From positions 1 through 43,103 of the forward strand of contig NZ_LGHK01000144.1 in the NCBI RefSeq assembly GCF_001908235.1: a DNA stretch of 43,103 nt. Direction: 5' to 3'. The notes beneath the pieces are model-generated. The model worked only from the letters and a program-made list of their open reading frames with translations. It was not told where the DNA came from and ran no database searches. Every line of letters starts with the position of its first letter. The stretch's first letter is position 1. A program made the position numbers and the translations under genes. Positions 7,126 through 15,124 of this stretch are shown piece by piece. This DNA is from Bradyrhizobium sp. NAS96.2. Its GTDB lineage: Bacteria; Pseudomonadota; Alphaproteobacteria; Rhizobiales; Xanthobacteraceae.

Positions 7126-8250
7126 CTAAAAGGGCCGCACGATCCCGACGCGCGGGATCAGCGTAACGATCCAGCCGAGAACCGTTGTCTTGCGGTCGTC
7201 CGCGGGGATCACAGGCACATCCTTCGACGCCGGCAGCGTTTTCACTGCGTGCAGCATCAGGAACATGCAGACCGCCCAGTTCGAGATCCAGCGCGAATAG
7301 TCGAACACAGTCGCGAACATCACGAAATAGCCGGCGCTGATCATGATGAGCGCGGCAAGCACGATCCGCCGATGCAGCTCGTTCGCCAGCGCACCGATCA
7401 ACCGCGCGAAATAGCGCCACAGCGGCGTGTGCAGCCAGATCAGCAGCGCGAACACCGGGACGCCGAGAATGTTCGAGGGCATCCGCGCCCAGGTGTCGGC
7501 AAACTCCTTCGATAGCGGCTGGTACCAGATGTAGCCGAACTGAAGCAGATCGGAGCGGGACGGATCGGCCATCCGGCTTTGCAGGTGACGGATGAATTCG
7601 TCATAGGGCACGTCGACGGTGCCTTCGAACTGCGCGACCAGGAACAGGATGCCGACTGCGGCGAGCGCCGCAAGTCCAACGGCGATGTTTCGCGGCGTCG
7701 CGCCCTGCATCAGATAGAAGCGCAGCACCACGATTGCCGCGATGGTCGGCACATACATCAGGACGAAGATGTGGTGGACCAGGATCAGCGCGATCGAGAA
7801 CGTTGCTGCAATCAGCACGTATAAGACCGAGCGCGCCGGGATCAGCAGCAGCACGATTGCCAACGCACAGCCATAGATGTCGAAATGGCCGAGCGTATGC
7901 ATGAAGTTCTTCAGGAAGAACGGCGATCCCGCGATGAAGACGAACAGCGGCCAATGCGTATCGTCGAAGCCGAATGTGCGGCGGAACAGCTTGATGAACA
8001 GCCCCAGCGTCAGCAGCCAGATCGCGCCGGCCAGCGCGAACACCAGCCACACCGGCACCTTGTCGGTGAACAGCGACACGATCGCGCCGATCAGCGCGCG
8101 CTTGGTGAAGCCGTAGTGATAGTCGACCAGCAGGTGGATGTAGGGAACGAAGGGCGGCAGCGCGATCTTGTGCAGGAACACCCCGACCAGCACCGCCGCG
8201 TTGACGGCCAGCATCAAGCGCCAGGGGTTTTGCCACGTTCGCAGATTCAT
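7126..8250 (-). CDS. Multispanning inner-membrane protein of unknown function
   Basis: A 374-residue, strongly hydrophobic protein with roughly nine or ten predicted membrane segments by eye, starting around residues 11–30 (LMLAVNAAVLVGVFLHKIAL). Charged loops lie between segments, for example FRRTFGFDDTHWP near 90 and EGTVDVPYDEFIRHLQSRMADPSRS near 208–232. I do not recognise the family. The general pattern (many helices with conserved His/Asp in loops such as HTLGHFDIYG and VHHIFVLMYVP) would fit a lipid-linked-sugar or polysaccharide membrane enzyme, but that is a guess. It ends two bases from the convergent Smr gene and lies downstream of hslU across a large palindromic repeat, so it may be its own unit. 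Confidence 0.8.
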   Translation of the reverse strand: MNLRTWQNPWRLMLAVNAAVLVGVFLHKIALPPFVPYIHLLVDYHYGFTKRALIGAIVSLFTDKVPVWLVFALAGAIWLLTLGLFIKLFRRTFGFDDTHWPLFVFIAGSPFFLKNFMHTLGHFDIYGCALAIVLLLIPARSVLYVLIAATFSIALILVHHIFVLMYVPTIAAIVVLRFYLMQGATPRNIAVGLAALAAVGILFLVAQFEGTVDVPYDEFIRHLQSRMADPSRSDLLQFGYIWYQPLSKEFADTWARMPSNILGVPVFALLIWLHTPLWRYFARLIGALANELHRRIVLAALIMISAGYFVMFATVFDYSRWISNWAVCMFLMLHAVKTLPASKDVPVIPADDRKTTVLGWIVTLIPRVGIVRPF

Positions 8251-8263
8251 CGCTCGCCCAGTC

Positions 8264-8397
8264 TCGTCGTCCCGGGCAAGCGAAGCGCGACCCGGGACCC
8301 ATAACCACCGATGGTAGTTCTAGAGGGAATGGCGGCCCGAGTCTTTGTCACTGCGGACTGTGGTGGTTATGGGCCCCGGCTTTCGCCGGGGCGACGA
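8264..8397. repeat. Palindromic intergenic repeat, family B copy 1
   Basis: Left arm 8264–8309 (core TCGTCGTCCCGGG … CCCGGGACCCATAACCACC) and right arm 8362–8397 (GGTGGTTATGGGCCCCGG … CGGGGCGACGA) are inverted versions of one unit with small differences. It separates the membrane-protein gene from hslU on the reverse strand. A cleaner copy of the same unit is at 16577–16694. This is a repeat type common in Bradyrhizobium intergenic DNA. Confidence 0.85.
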
Positions 8398-8409
8398 GGA
8401 ACTGCCCGC

Positions 8410-9714
8410 CTACAAAATAAACCGGCTGAGATCGGCGTTCTTGGCGAGGTCGCCGACATGCCTGGTCACGTAGTCGGCGTCGACCTGGATGGTCTCGCCG
8501 TGGCGATCGGGGGCGGTGAAGGAGATCTCGTCCAGCACCCGCTCCATCACGGTCTGCAATCGCCGCGCCCCGATATTCTCGACCGTGGAATTGACCGCAA
8601 CGGCAATGTCGGCCAGCGCGTCGATCGCGCCGTCGGTGATGTCGAGCGTCACGCCCTCGGTCTTCAGCAGCGCGACATATTGCTTGATCAGCGATGCTTC
8701 CGGCTCGGTCAGGATCCGGCGCATGTCGTCGCGGGTCAGTGCCTGCAACTCGACGCGGATCGGCAGGCGGCCCTGCAACTCCGGCAGCAGGTCCGATGGC
8801 TTGGCGATGTGGAAGGCGCCCGAGGCGATGAACAGGATGTGGTCGGTCTTGACCGCGCCGTGCTTGGTCGAGACCGTGGTGCCCTCGATCAGCGGCAGCA
8901 GGTCGCGCTGCACGCCCTCGCGGGAGACATCGCCGCCGGCGCGGTTCTCGCGCACGCAGATTTTGTCGATCTCGTCGAGGAACACGATGCCGTTGTTCTC
9001 GACCGCGCTGATCGCCTCCTGCACCAGCTGGTCGGTGTCGAGCAGCTTGTCGGATTCCTCGTTGACGAGGATTTCGTGCGAGCCCTCCACGGTCAGGCGG
9101 CGGGTCTTGCTGCGTCCGCCCATCTTGCCGAAGATGTCGCCGAGCGAGATCGCGCCCATCTGGGCGCCGGGCATGCCGGGGATCTCGAACATTGGCATGC
9201 CGCTGCCAGACGACTGCGTCTCGATCTCGATTTCCTTGTCGTTGAGCTCGCCGGCGCGCAGCTTCTTGCGGAACGATTCGCGCGTTGCCGGGCTCGATCC
9301 CGGGCCGACCAGCGCATCCAGCACGCGCTCCTCGGCGGCAAGCTGGGCACGGGCCTGGACGTCCTTGCGCTTGCGCTCGCGGGTCTGTGCGATCGCGACC
9401 TCGACAAGGTCGCGGACGATCTGCTCGACGTCGCGGCCGACATAGCCGACCTCGGTGAACTTGGTGGCCTCGACCTTGAGGAACGGGGCGCCCGCGAGCT
9501 TGGCCAGCCGCCGCGCGATCTCGGTCTTGCCGACGCCGGTCGGCCCGATCATCAGGATGTTCTTGGGCAGAACCTCCTCGCGCAGGGAACCGGCGAGCTG
9601 CAGCCGCCGCCAGCGGTTACGCAGCGCGATCGAGACGGCGCGCTTGGCGTCGGTCTGGCCGACGATGAAGCGATCAAGTTCAGAAACGATTTCGCGGGGG
9701 GAGAAGTGAGTCAT
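8410..9714 (-). CDS. hslU: ATP-dependent protease ATPase subunit HslU (ClpY)
   Basis: A 434-residue AAA+ unfoldase that feeds substrates to the HslV peptidase. It starts MTHFSPREIVSELDRFIVGQ. Walker A is GPTGVGKT (57–64), Walker B IVFLDEID (about 243–250), and the inserted I-domain spans about 110–230. YVGRDVEQIV contains the pore-loop GYVG motif. The C-terminus ends ADLSRFIL, the hydrophobic tail that docks into HslV. The length is normal for the family. Two genes separate it from hslV upstream on the same strand. Confidence 0.97.
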   Translation of the reverse strand: MTHFSPREIVSELDRFIVGQTDAKRAVSIALRNRWRRLQLAGSLREEVLPKNILMIGPTGVGKTEIARRLAKLAGAPFLKVEATKFTEVGYVGRDVEQIVRDLVEVAIAQTRERKRKDVQARAQLAAEERVLDALVGPGSSPATRESFRKKLRAGELNDKEIEIETQSSGSGMPMFEIPGMPGAQMGAISLGDIFGKMGGRSKTRRLTVEGSHEILVNEESDKLLDTDQLVQEAISAVENNGIVFLDEIDKICVRENRAGGDVSREGVQRDLLPLIEGTTVSTKHGAVKTDHILFIASGAFHIAKPSDLLPELQGRLPIRVELQALTRDDMRRILTEPEASLIKQYVALLKTEGVTLDITDGAIDALADIAVAVNSTVENIGARRLQTVMERVLDEISFTAPDRHGETIQVDADYVTRHVGDLAKNADLSRFIL

Positions 9715-9757
9715 TGGCTTTAGCTAGGTTGAAATGGCGGTCTCGGCAAGCGGCAGT

Positions 9758-10354
9758 CTATAGAAGGGGCGGCCCGGCCTGCCACTGCCTGATCGCCTCG
9801 AACGGGTGGATCAGCATGATGATGTTCAGTGTCAGATTGTCGCGAATGTGAAGCAGCATCACGATTTCCAACACAACGCCGAGCGCAACCGTCGCGGCGA
9901 TCGGCAGCTTGCGCGCCAGCAGGAAGCCGAACACCATCGCGAGTGTGTCCGACACCGAGTTGACGATGGTGTCGCCGTAATAGTCGAGCGAGATGGTGCC
10001 GGCGCGGTAGCGCTCGATGATCCAGTTGGAGTTTTCGACGAGCTCCCAGCTGCCCTCGATCAGCATCGCGACAATCAGCCGCCCCGGCCAGATAAGCCGC
10101 GGCAGCACGAGGAACGTCAGGCCGTAGAACAGCAGGCCATGCACCACATGCGACAGCGTGTACCAGTCGGCGATGTGCTGCGAGTTCTCCGAGCTCTGCA
10201 CCGCGCCGTGCCAGAGTTTGACGTAGCCGCAGGCGCAGATCGGCAAACGGCCCATCGCATAGAGCAGTGCCGCCTGCAGCACGAGCAGCGCGGCGGCGAT
10301 CGCAAGCCATTGCCACGCTGAAACGCCGGTGTCGGGTTTTGGCGCGACTGTCAT
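9758..10354 (-). CDS. DUF2585 (UPF0314) membrane protein
   Basis: A 198-residue protein with about four or five membrane segments: residues 14–32 (WLAIAAALLVLQAALLYAM), 73–90, 94–104 and 140–170. Conserved-looking polar positions include CACGYVKLWHG near 41–51, IEGSWELVENSNWIIERYR near 110–128 and YYGDTIVNSVSDT. It matches my memory of the uncharacterised DUF2585/UPF0314 family, limited mostly to alphaproteobacteria. The start overlaps the end of the acetyltransferase gene by four bases, indicating coupling within an hslV–GNAT–DUF2585–hslU run. The function is unknown. Confidence 0.8.
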   Translation of the reverse strand: MTVAPKPDTGVSAWQWLAIAAALLVLQAALLYAMGRLPICACGYVKLWHGAVQSSENSQHIADWYTLSHVVHGLLFYGLTFLVLPRLIWPGRLIVAMLIEGSWELVENSNWIIERYRAGTISLDYYGDTIVNSVSDTLAMVFGFLLARKLPIAATVALGVVLEIVMLLHIRDNLTLNIIMLIHPFEAIRQWQAGPPLL

Positions 10355-10836
10355 GCGTCGCGGACCATCAGCAACGCCGGCCCGTCGGGCGTATCGACCA
10401 TGCCGGCCTCGTGAAAGCCCGCCTTCGCATAGGCGCGCACGGCACGCGCATTGGCCGGATCGGGATCGGTGACGATGCGTGGCGCGCCTTGCGCCAGCCG
10501 TTCCTCGACAAAACCGCGGATCAGCGCCGAGCCGTGTCCACCAGCCACCATGTTGGGCTCACCGATGAAGAGATCGATGCCGCGGGTGCCCACAGGCTGG
10601 GCTCCGAAGCCGGAATTCCACGCCGTCAGGTCGTAGCACTGGATGTAGCCGAAATCGCTGCCATCGGCGGCGACGATGAACTGGTCCATGGCCGGCTCGT
10701 CGAGGTCGCCGCTGACCAGCGCGTATTGCTCGGCCGGATCGCCCCACCACTCCCTGACATGCGGCAACGCCAGCCACTGCTTGATCAGCGGCAGGTCGGC
10801 CGTCGTCATCGGGCGGAAACGATAGGGGCCGGCCAT
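10351..10836 (-). CDS. GNAT-family N-acetyltransferase, aminoglycoside 6'-N-acetyltransferase-like
   Basis: A 161-residue GNAT protein. YRFRPMTTADLPLIKQWLALPHVREWW at the start and the acetyl-CoA-binding region GHGSALIRGFVEERL (about 99–113) followed by DPDPANARAVRAYAKAGF (about 120–137) define the fold. The overall pattern is that of the AacA4-like/RimJ-like subgroup. The location between hslV and hslU is the same in several Rhizobiales, so a housekeeping substrate is more likely than drug resistance. It starts two bases after hslV ends and overlaps the DUF2585 gene by four bases. The substrate is unknown. Confidence 0.85.
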   Translation of the reverse strand: MAGPYRFRPMTTADLPLIKQWLALPHVREWWGDPAEQYALVSGDLDEPAMDQFIVAADGSDFGYIQCYDLTAWNSGFGAQPVGTRGIDLFIGEPNMVAGGHGSALIRGFVEERLAQGAPRIVTDPDPANARAVRAYAKAGFHEAGMVDTPDGPALLMVRDA

Positions 10837-10838
10837 GC

Positions 10839-11396
10839 TCAGCCGCCGATCGTCTCGATCGTCACGTTCCGGTTGGTGTAGACGCAGATATCGGCGGCGA
10901 TATCCAGGGCGCGACGGACGATGGTCTCGGCATCCTTGTCGGTATCGACCAGCGCGCGGGCCGCGGCGAGGGCGTAATTGCCGCCGGAACCGATCGCCAT
11001 CACGCCGGAGTCAGGCTCCAGCACGTCGCCGGTGCCGGTCAGCACCAGGGACACGTCCTTGTCGGCCACGATCATCATGGCTTCCAGCCGGCGCAGATAG
11101 CGGTCGGTGCGCCAGTCCTTGGCCAGCTCGACGGCCGCCCGGGTCAGCTGCCCCGGATACTGCTCCAGCTTGCTTTCCAGCCGCTCGAACAGGGTGAAGG
11201 CATCGGCCGTGGCGCCGGCAAAGCCGCCGATCACGTCGCCCTTGCCGATCCGGCGGACCTTCTTGGCGTTGGCCTTGATCACGGTCTGGCCGATCGAGAC
11301 CTGCCCGTCGCCGCCGATCACCACCTTGCCGCCCTTGCGGACGGTGCAGATCGTGGTGCCATGCCAGACCGGCAGCTCATTTTGGGATGCTTGCAT
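10839..11396 (-). CDS. hslV: ATP-dependent protease peptidase subunit HslV (ClpQ)
   Basis: A 185-residue N-terminal-nucleophile peptidase. Residues 12–15 are HGTT; processing before Thr14 exposes the catalytic threonine of the proteasome-like fold, followed by TICTVRKGGKVVIGGDGQVS with the conserved lysine and GDGQ. SGGNYALAAARAL near 137–149 is another family signature. It forms two hexameric rings that pair with HslU and degrade misfolded proteins. ATG at 11396 follows AGAGGTAACCT. It heads the reverse-strand run ending with hslU and is divergent from hisB. Confidence 0.97.
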   Translation of the reverse strand: MQASQNELPVWHGTTICTVRKGGKVVIGGDGQVSIGQTVIKANAKKVRRIGKGDVIGGFAGATADAFTLFERLESKLEQYPGQLTRAAVELAKDWRTDRYLRRLEAMMIVADKDVSLVLTGTGDVLEPDSGVMAIGSGGNYALAAARALVDTDKDAETIVRRALDIAADICVYTNRNVTIETIGG

Positions 11397-11418
11397 AGGT
11401 TACCTCTCTTCCGGGCAG

Positions 11419-11447
11419 ATTTAGGCGGTCGGGCAGGGGGTTACAAT
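11419..11447 (-). promoter_or_regulatory. Weak candidate RpoH-type promoter for hslV
   Basis: Read on the reverse strand, ATTGTAA, 14 bases, then GCCTAAAT resembles the sigma-32 consensus CTTGAAA-N13/14-CCCCATNT, at five matches in each element. The spacing is right and it ends 22 bases before the hslV ATG. HslVU is a heat-shock protease in many bacteria. The match is partial, so this is tentative. Confidence 0.3.
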
Positions 11448-11461
11448 CGGGGCGAAATCAG

Positions 11462-11513
11462 AGCGTTTTCGAGCGAAGTGGGTACCGGTTCGCGTGAAGA
11501 AAACGCGTCAGAA
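11462..11513. repeat. Intergenic repeat with terminal inverted arms
   Basis: AGCGTTTTC at 11462–11470 pairs with GAAAACGC at 11499–11506, enclosing GAGCGAAGTGGGTACCGGTT. I know this unit as a common dispersed element in Bradyrhizobium intergenic DNA. It lies in the divergent hslV–hisB gap; no other copy of this exact unit is seen in the window. Confidence 0.6.
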
Positions 11514-11641
11514 TTAGATCGGCAAGGATTTCCGGTCACCATGGCCCGAAGTTGGGTCATTTCGAGGTCATCCCGCAGTAGCGAAGGTGACATCAGCCTG
11601 TTAAAAGACCGGCGTTTTCGGCACGGGAAAGCTTAATCTTC

Positions 11642-12235
11642 ATGCGCACGGCAACCATCAAGCGCAAGACCAAGGAGACCGACATCGAGGTGACGGTCAA
11701 CCTCGACGGGGCAGGCGTATCCACGGTTTCGACCGGGATCGGCTTCTTCGACCACATGCTCGACCTCTTGGCCCGGCATTCGCGCATCGACATCACGGTG
11801 AAGGCGGATGGCGATCTCCATGTCGATTACCACCACACCACCGAAGACGTCGGGATCGCGCTCGGCCAGGCCGTCAAGCAGGCTCTCGGCAACATGGCCG
11901 GAATCACCCGCTACGCCTCGATCCACATGCCGATGGACGAGACGCTGTCGCGCGTCGTGATCGACATTTCCGGCCGCCCGGTGCTGGTGTTCAAGGTCGA
12001 GTTCCCGCGCGACAAGATCGGCGAGTTCGACACCGAGCTGGTGCGCGAATGGTTCAACGCCTTCGCGATGAACGCCGGCGTGACTCTCCACGTCGAGACC
12101 CTATATGGCGAGAACAGCCATCATATCTCCGAATCCTGTTTCAAGGGTTTGGCGAGGGCGCTGCGGACGGCGGTTGCGATCGATCCGCGTGCACAGGGCG
12201 AAGTGCCCTCGACAAAGGGTCAGCTCGGCGGCTGA
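11642..12235 (+). CDS. hisB: Imidazoleglycerol-phosphate dehydratase
   Basis: A 197-residue, monofunctional IGPD that converts imidazole glycerol phosphate to imidazole acetol phosphate in histidine synthesis. GIGFFDHMLDLLARHS (about 36–51) and DYHHTTEDVGIALGQA (about 62–77) carry the manganese-binding His/Glu motifs; the second copy of the metal site is NSHHISESCFKGLARALR near 158–175. There is no phosphatase domain, as usual outside enterobacteria. ATG at 11642 directly precedes MRTATIKRKTKET. It leads the his cluster; the gap to the next gene holds a palindromic repeat. Confidence 0.97.
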   Translation: MRTATIKRKTKETDIEVTVNLDGAGVSTVSTGIGFFDHMLDLLARHSRIDITVKADGDLHVDYHHTTEDVGIALGQAVKQALGNMAGITRYASIHMPMDETLSRVVIDISGRPVLVFKVEFPRDKIGEFDTELVREWFNAFAMNAGVTLHVETLYGENSHHISESCFKGLARALRTAVAIDPRAQGEVPSTKGQLGG

Positions 12236-12242
12236 TCCCGGG

Positions 12243-12289
12243 AGCTTGATCCGGAAAACGGTGGCACCGGCTTTCCGGAGATCATCCTC
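12243..12289. repeat. Short palindromic repeat between hisB and the DUF2628 gene
   Basis: TCCGGAAA at 12250–12257 pairs with TTTCCGGA at 12272–12279, with outer GAT/ATC pairs. It is a diverged relative of the first half of the composite element at 15449–15552 (GATCCGGAAAA … TTTTCCGAA). It sits inside the his cluster, where it could form a hairpin between hisB and the downstream genes. Confidence 0.7.
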
Positions 12290-12321
12290 CAAATTGAAGT
12301 CCATCCTCGGCGGAGCGTTCG

Positions 12322-12852
12322 ATGCCGGTCTATACAGTGCATGCCCCCGTGGCCAACGGCGCCGATCTCGCGGCGGCCGACAAGTTCGTCTTCGTGCGCG
12401 ACGGCTTCCATTTCTGGGCCGCGGTCGCGGGCGTGATCTGGCTTGCCTGGAACAGGCTCTGGCTGGCGCTGATCGGCTGGCTCGTCCTCACCTTCGCGAT
12501 TGATTATGCGCTGACCAAGCTCGGGATCGGCCGCGGTGCGATCTTCCTCGTCGACCTGGTGTTGATGGTGCTGATCGGGCTGGAGGCGGCGACCCTGCAA
12601 CGCTGGACGCTGTCGCGGCGCAAATGGCGTCAGCTCGACATCGTCGTGGCCGACGACGCGGAGGCCGCCGAGCGCCGCTTCTTCGAGCGCTGGACCGCGC
12701 GGCATCGCGGCGGCTTCAACGACCAGCGGTCGGTCGATCGCGGCGGACCGCCGCCGACCCGGGACGTTCCCGGTCAATCGTTCTCAAAACCCCCGCCGAT
12801 GCCGCAAGGCGGCATCATCGGATTGTTTCCAGAGCCAGGAGGATCGCGATGA
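12322..12852 (+). CDS. DUF2628 membrane protein within the his cluster
   Basis: A 176-residue protein. An amphipathic N-terminus (MPVYTVHAPVANGADLAAAD) leads into FVFVRDGFHFWAAVAGVIWLAWNRLW and two or three membrane segments at about 33–55, 56–72 and 73–93. A cytoplasmic-looking C-terminal tail with DAEAAERRFFERW is followed by a proline-rich end. This is the DUF2628 layout, a family with no known role. Its TGA overlaps the hisH ATG (ATGA at 12849–12852), so translation of hisH is probably coupled to it. Its position between hisB and hisH recurs in related genomes as far as I recall; a direct role in histidine synthesis is not implied. Confidence 0.82.
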   Translation: MPVYTVHAPVANGADLAAADKFVFVRDGFHFWAAVAGVIWLAWNRLWLALIGWLVLTFAIDYALTKLGIGRGAIFLVDLVLMVLIGLEAATLQRWTLSRRKWRQLDIVVADDAEAAERRFFERWTARHRGGFNDQRSVDRGGPPPTRDVPGQSFSKPPPMPQGGIIGLFPEPGGSR

Positions 12853-13499
12853 CGGTTGCAATCATCGATTACGGCTCCGGCAATCTGCATTCGGCGGCAA
12901 AAGCCTTTGAGCGCGCCGCGCGCAGCATGGAGGATCCGCAAGCCATCAAGGTGACGCGCGATCCCGACGCGGTGTATCGCGCCGATCGGATCGTGCTGCC
13001 CGGCGTCGGCGCGTTCGCCGATTGCCGCCGCGGCGTCGATGCGGTCGACGGCATGCTGGAAGCGCTCACCGAGGCGGTGCGGGTCAAGGCGCGGCCGTTC
13101 TTCGGCATCTGCGTCGGCATGCAGCTGATGGCGACGCGCGGCAAGGAGCACGTGATCACCGAGGGCTTCAACTGGATCGGCGGCGACGTCGTGAAGATCG
13201 AGCCGCGCGACGAGAACCTGAAGGTCCCGCACATGGGCTGGAATACGCTCGACATGGTGCGCGAGCACCCGGTGCTGGAGCGGCTGCCGCTCGGGCCGAA
13301 GGGGCGTCACGCCTATTTCGTGCACTCCTACCACCTCAACGCCGCCAATGAGGCGGACGTGCTGGCGCGCGCCGACTATGGCGGACCGGTAACTGCGATC
13401 GTCGCCAAGGACACCGCTGTTGGCACCCAGTTTCACCCCGAGAAGAGCCAGCGCTTCGGCCTCGCTCTGATCTCCAATTTCTTGAAGTGGAAGCCGTGA
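12849..13499 (+). CDS. hisH: Imidazole glycerol phosphate synthase glutaminase subunit
   Basis: A 216-residue class I glutamine amidotransferase. It starts MTVAIIDYGSGNLHSA. The catalytic triad is Cys88 in FFGICVGMQ, His196 in TQFHPEKSQ and Glu198. It releases ammonia from glutamine for HisF, making IGP and AICAR. ATG at 12849 overlaps the previous stop; an in-frame start far upstream at 12624 would read through the DUF2628 gene and is rejected. The stop overlaps the hisA GTG by three bases. Confidence 0.97.
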   Translation: MTVAIIDYGSGNLHSAAKAFERAARSMEDPQAIKVTRDPDAVYRADRIVLPGVGAFADCRRGVDAVDGMLEALTEAVRVKARPFFGICVGMQLMATRGKEHVITEGFNWIGGDVVKIEPRDENLKVPHMGWNTLDMVREHPVLERLPLGPKGRHAYFVHSYHLNAANEADVLARADYGGPVTAIVAKDTAVGTQFHPEKSQRFGLALISNFLKWKP

Positions 13500-14227
13500 T
13501 TCTCTTTCCAGCGGTTGATCTGAAGAACGGCCAGTGCGTGCGCCTGGAGCAGGGCGACATGGCGCGCGCCACCGTGTTCAATCTCGATCCGGCGGCGCAG
13601 GCGAAGAGCTTCGCCGCGCAGGGCTTCCAATATCTCCATGTCGTCGATCTCGACGGCGCCTTCGCCGGCAAGCCGATGAATGCGCATGCGGTGGAGGCGA
13701 TGCTGAAGGCCGTCACCATGCCGGTGCAGCTCGGCGGCGGCATCCGCGACCTCAAGACCATCGAGGCCTGGCTCGACAAGGGCATCACGCGCGTCATCAT
13801 CGGCACCGCTGCGGTGCGCGATCCCGAGCTCGTGAAGGGCGCGGCGAAGCGGTTCCCCGGCCGGGTGGCCGTGGGCCTCGATGCGCGCGACGGCAACGTC
13901 GCGGTCGAGGGCTGGGCCGAGACCTCGCATGTGACCGCGCTCGAAATCGCGCAGCGCTTCGAGGACGCCGGCGTCGCCGCGATCATCTTCACGGACATTG
14001 CCCGCGACGGCCTGCTCAAGGGCCTCAACCTCGATGCGACCATCGCGCTGGCCGACCGCATCTCGATCCCGGTGATCGCCTCCGGCGGCTTTGCCTCGAT
14101 CGACGACGTCAAGGCGCTGCTGGAGCCGCGCGCCAGGAAGCTTGCGGGTGCGATCGTCGGCCGCGCGCTCTATGACGGCCGGCTCGATCCCGCCGCGGCG
14201 CTCAAGCTGATCCGCAGCGCGGCCTAG
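13496..14227 (+). CDS. hisA: ProFAR isomerase (HisA)
   Basis: A 243-residue beta/alpha-barrel enzyme that isomerises ProFAR to PRFAR. Asp8 (MILFPAVDLKNG) and Asp129 (VGLDARDG) are the catalytic pair, and QLGGGIRD and FTDIARDG are phosphate-binding segments. The GTG at 13496 is chosen because it gives the canonical N-terminus MILFPAVDLK and overlaps the hisH stop as GTGA. A GTG at 13487 would add three residues. The barrel is complete. Confidence 0.96.
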   Translation: MILFPAVDLKNGQCVRLEQGDMARATVFNLDPAAQAKSFAAQGFQYLHVVDLDGAFAGKPMNAHAVEAMLKAVTMPVQLGGGIRDLKTIEAWLDKGITRVIIGTAAVRDPELVKGAAKRFPGRVAVGLDARDGNVAVEGWAETSHVTALEIAQRFEDAGVAAIIFTDIARDGLLKGLNLDATIALADRISIPVIASGGFASIDDVKALLEPRARKLAGAIVGRALYDGRLDPAAALKLIRSAA

Positions 14228-14238
14228 GAGGCAGACAC

Positions 14239-15015
14239 ATGTTCAAGGTTCGCGTGATCCCCTGCCTCGACGTCAAGGACGGGCGCGTGGTCAAGGGCGT
14301 CAACTTCGTCGATCTGCGCGACGCCGGTGACCCGGTCGAGGCCGCGATCGCCTATGACGCCGCCGGCGCCGACGAGCTCACCTTCCTCGACATCACCGCC
14401 ACCCATGAAAACCGCGGCATCATGCTGGACGTGGTGCGGCGGACGGCGGAGGCCTGCTTCATGCCGCTGACCGTGGGCGGCGGTGTCCGCACCGTCGACG
14501 ACATCAAGACCCTGCTGCGCTCCGGCGCCGACAAGGTCTCGATCAATTCGGCGGCGGTCAGCCGGCGCGAGTTCGTCAAGGAAGCCGCCGAGAAGTATGG
14601 CGAGCAATGCATCGTGGTCGCGATCGACGCCAAGCGGGTCAAGCGGGCCGGCGGCTCCGACCGCTGGGAGATCTTCACCCATGGTGGACGGAATGCCACC
14701 GGGATCGACGCCATCGAATATGCCCAGGAAGTCGTCGCGCTCGGCGCCGGCGAGATCCTGCTGACCTCGATGGACCGCGACGGCACGCGGCAGGGCTTTG
14801 ACCTGCCGCTGACCCGGGCGATCGCGGACAGTGTCCCCGTACCGGTCATCGCGTCCGGCGGCGTCGGCAATCTCGATCATTTGGTCGATGGCGTCCGCGA
14901 GGGTCATGCGACCGGCGTACTGGCCGCGTCGATCTTCCACTTCGGGGAATTTACCATCCGCCAGGCCAAGGACCACATGGTGCGCGCCGGCTTGCCGATG
15001 CGGCTCGATCCGTAG
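14239..15015 (+). CDS. hisF: Imidazole glycerol phosphate synthase cyclase subunit
   Basis: A 258-residue beta/alpha barrel. Catalytic Asp11 is in VIPCLDVKDGRVVKG and Asp130 in CIVVAIDAKRV. The phosphate sites include VGGGVRTVDD and VIASGGVGN. It uses ammonia channelled from HisH. A strong ribosome-binding site (AGGAGG, 14227–14232) precedes the ATG. It is 11 bases after hisA and forms the end of the tight hisH–hisA–hisF block; hisE follows after a 109-base gap with two small hairpins. Confidence 0.97.
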   Translation: MFKVRVIPCLDVKDGRVVKGVNFVDLRDAGDPVEAAIAYDAAGADELTFLDITATHENRGIMLDVVRRTAEACFMPLTVGGGVRTVDDIKTLLRSGADKVSINSAAVSRREFVKEAAEKYGEQCIVVAIDAKRVKRAGGSDRWEIFTHGGRNATGIDAIEYAQEVVALGAGEILLTSMDRDGTRQGFDLPLTRAIADSVPVPVIASGGVGNLDHLVDGVREGHATGVLAASIFHFGEFTIRQAKDHMVRAGLPMRLDP

Positions 15016-15063
15016 CGCGTGGTTCGGAAACACAGTGATCCGGGACTCCTTGTCACAAAAATG

Positions 15064-15100
15064 CTAAGTCCCAACTTAGGGATGGCACCTTGGCGGTGCC
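15064..15100 (+). other. Two tandem small stem-loops between hisF and hisE
   Basis: CTAAGT (15064–15069) pairs with ACTTAG (15074–15079), and GGCACC (15084–15089) pairs with GGTGCC (15095–15100). Both stems are six base pairs and no T-run follows. They may tune message stability or hisE expression; a terminator is unlikely. Confidence 0.4.
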
Positions 15101-15124
15101 GGTGCGCATGCTTGAGTTGAGTTG

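Noticed and set aside
8311..9723. Long open frame antisense to hslU
   Set aside because: A GC-rich shadow of hslU, rich in Arg, Asp and Gly, with no domain; hslU on the other strand is certain.
12624..12848. Upstream extension of hisH
   Set aside because: It would read through the DUF2628 gene; the ATG overlapping that stop gives the canonical HisH N-terminus.
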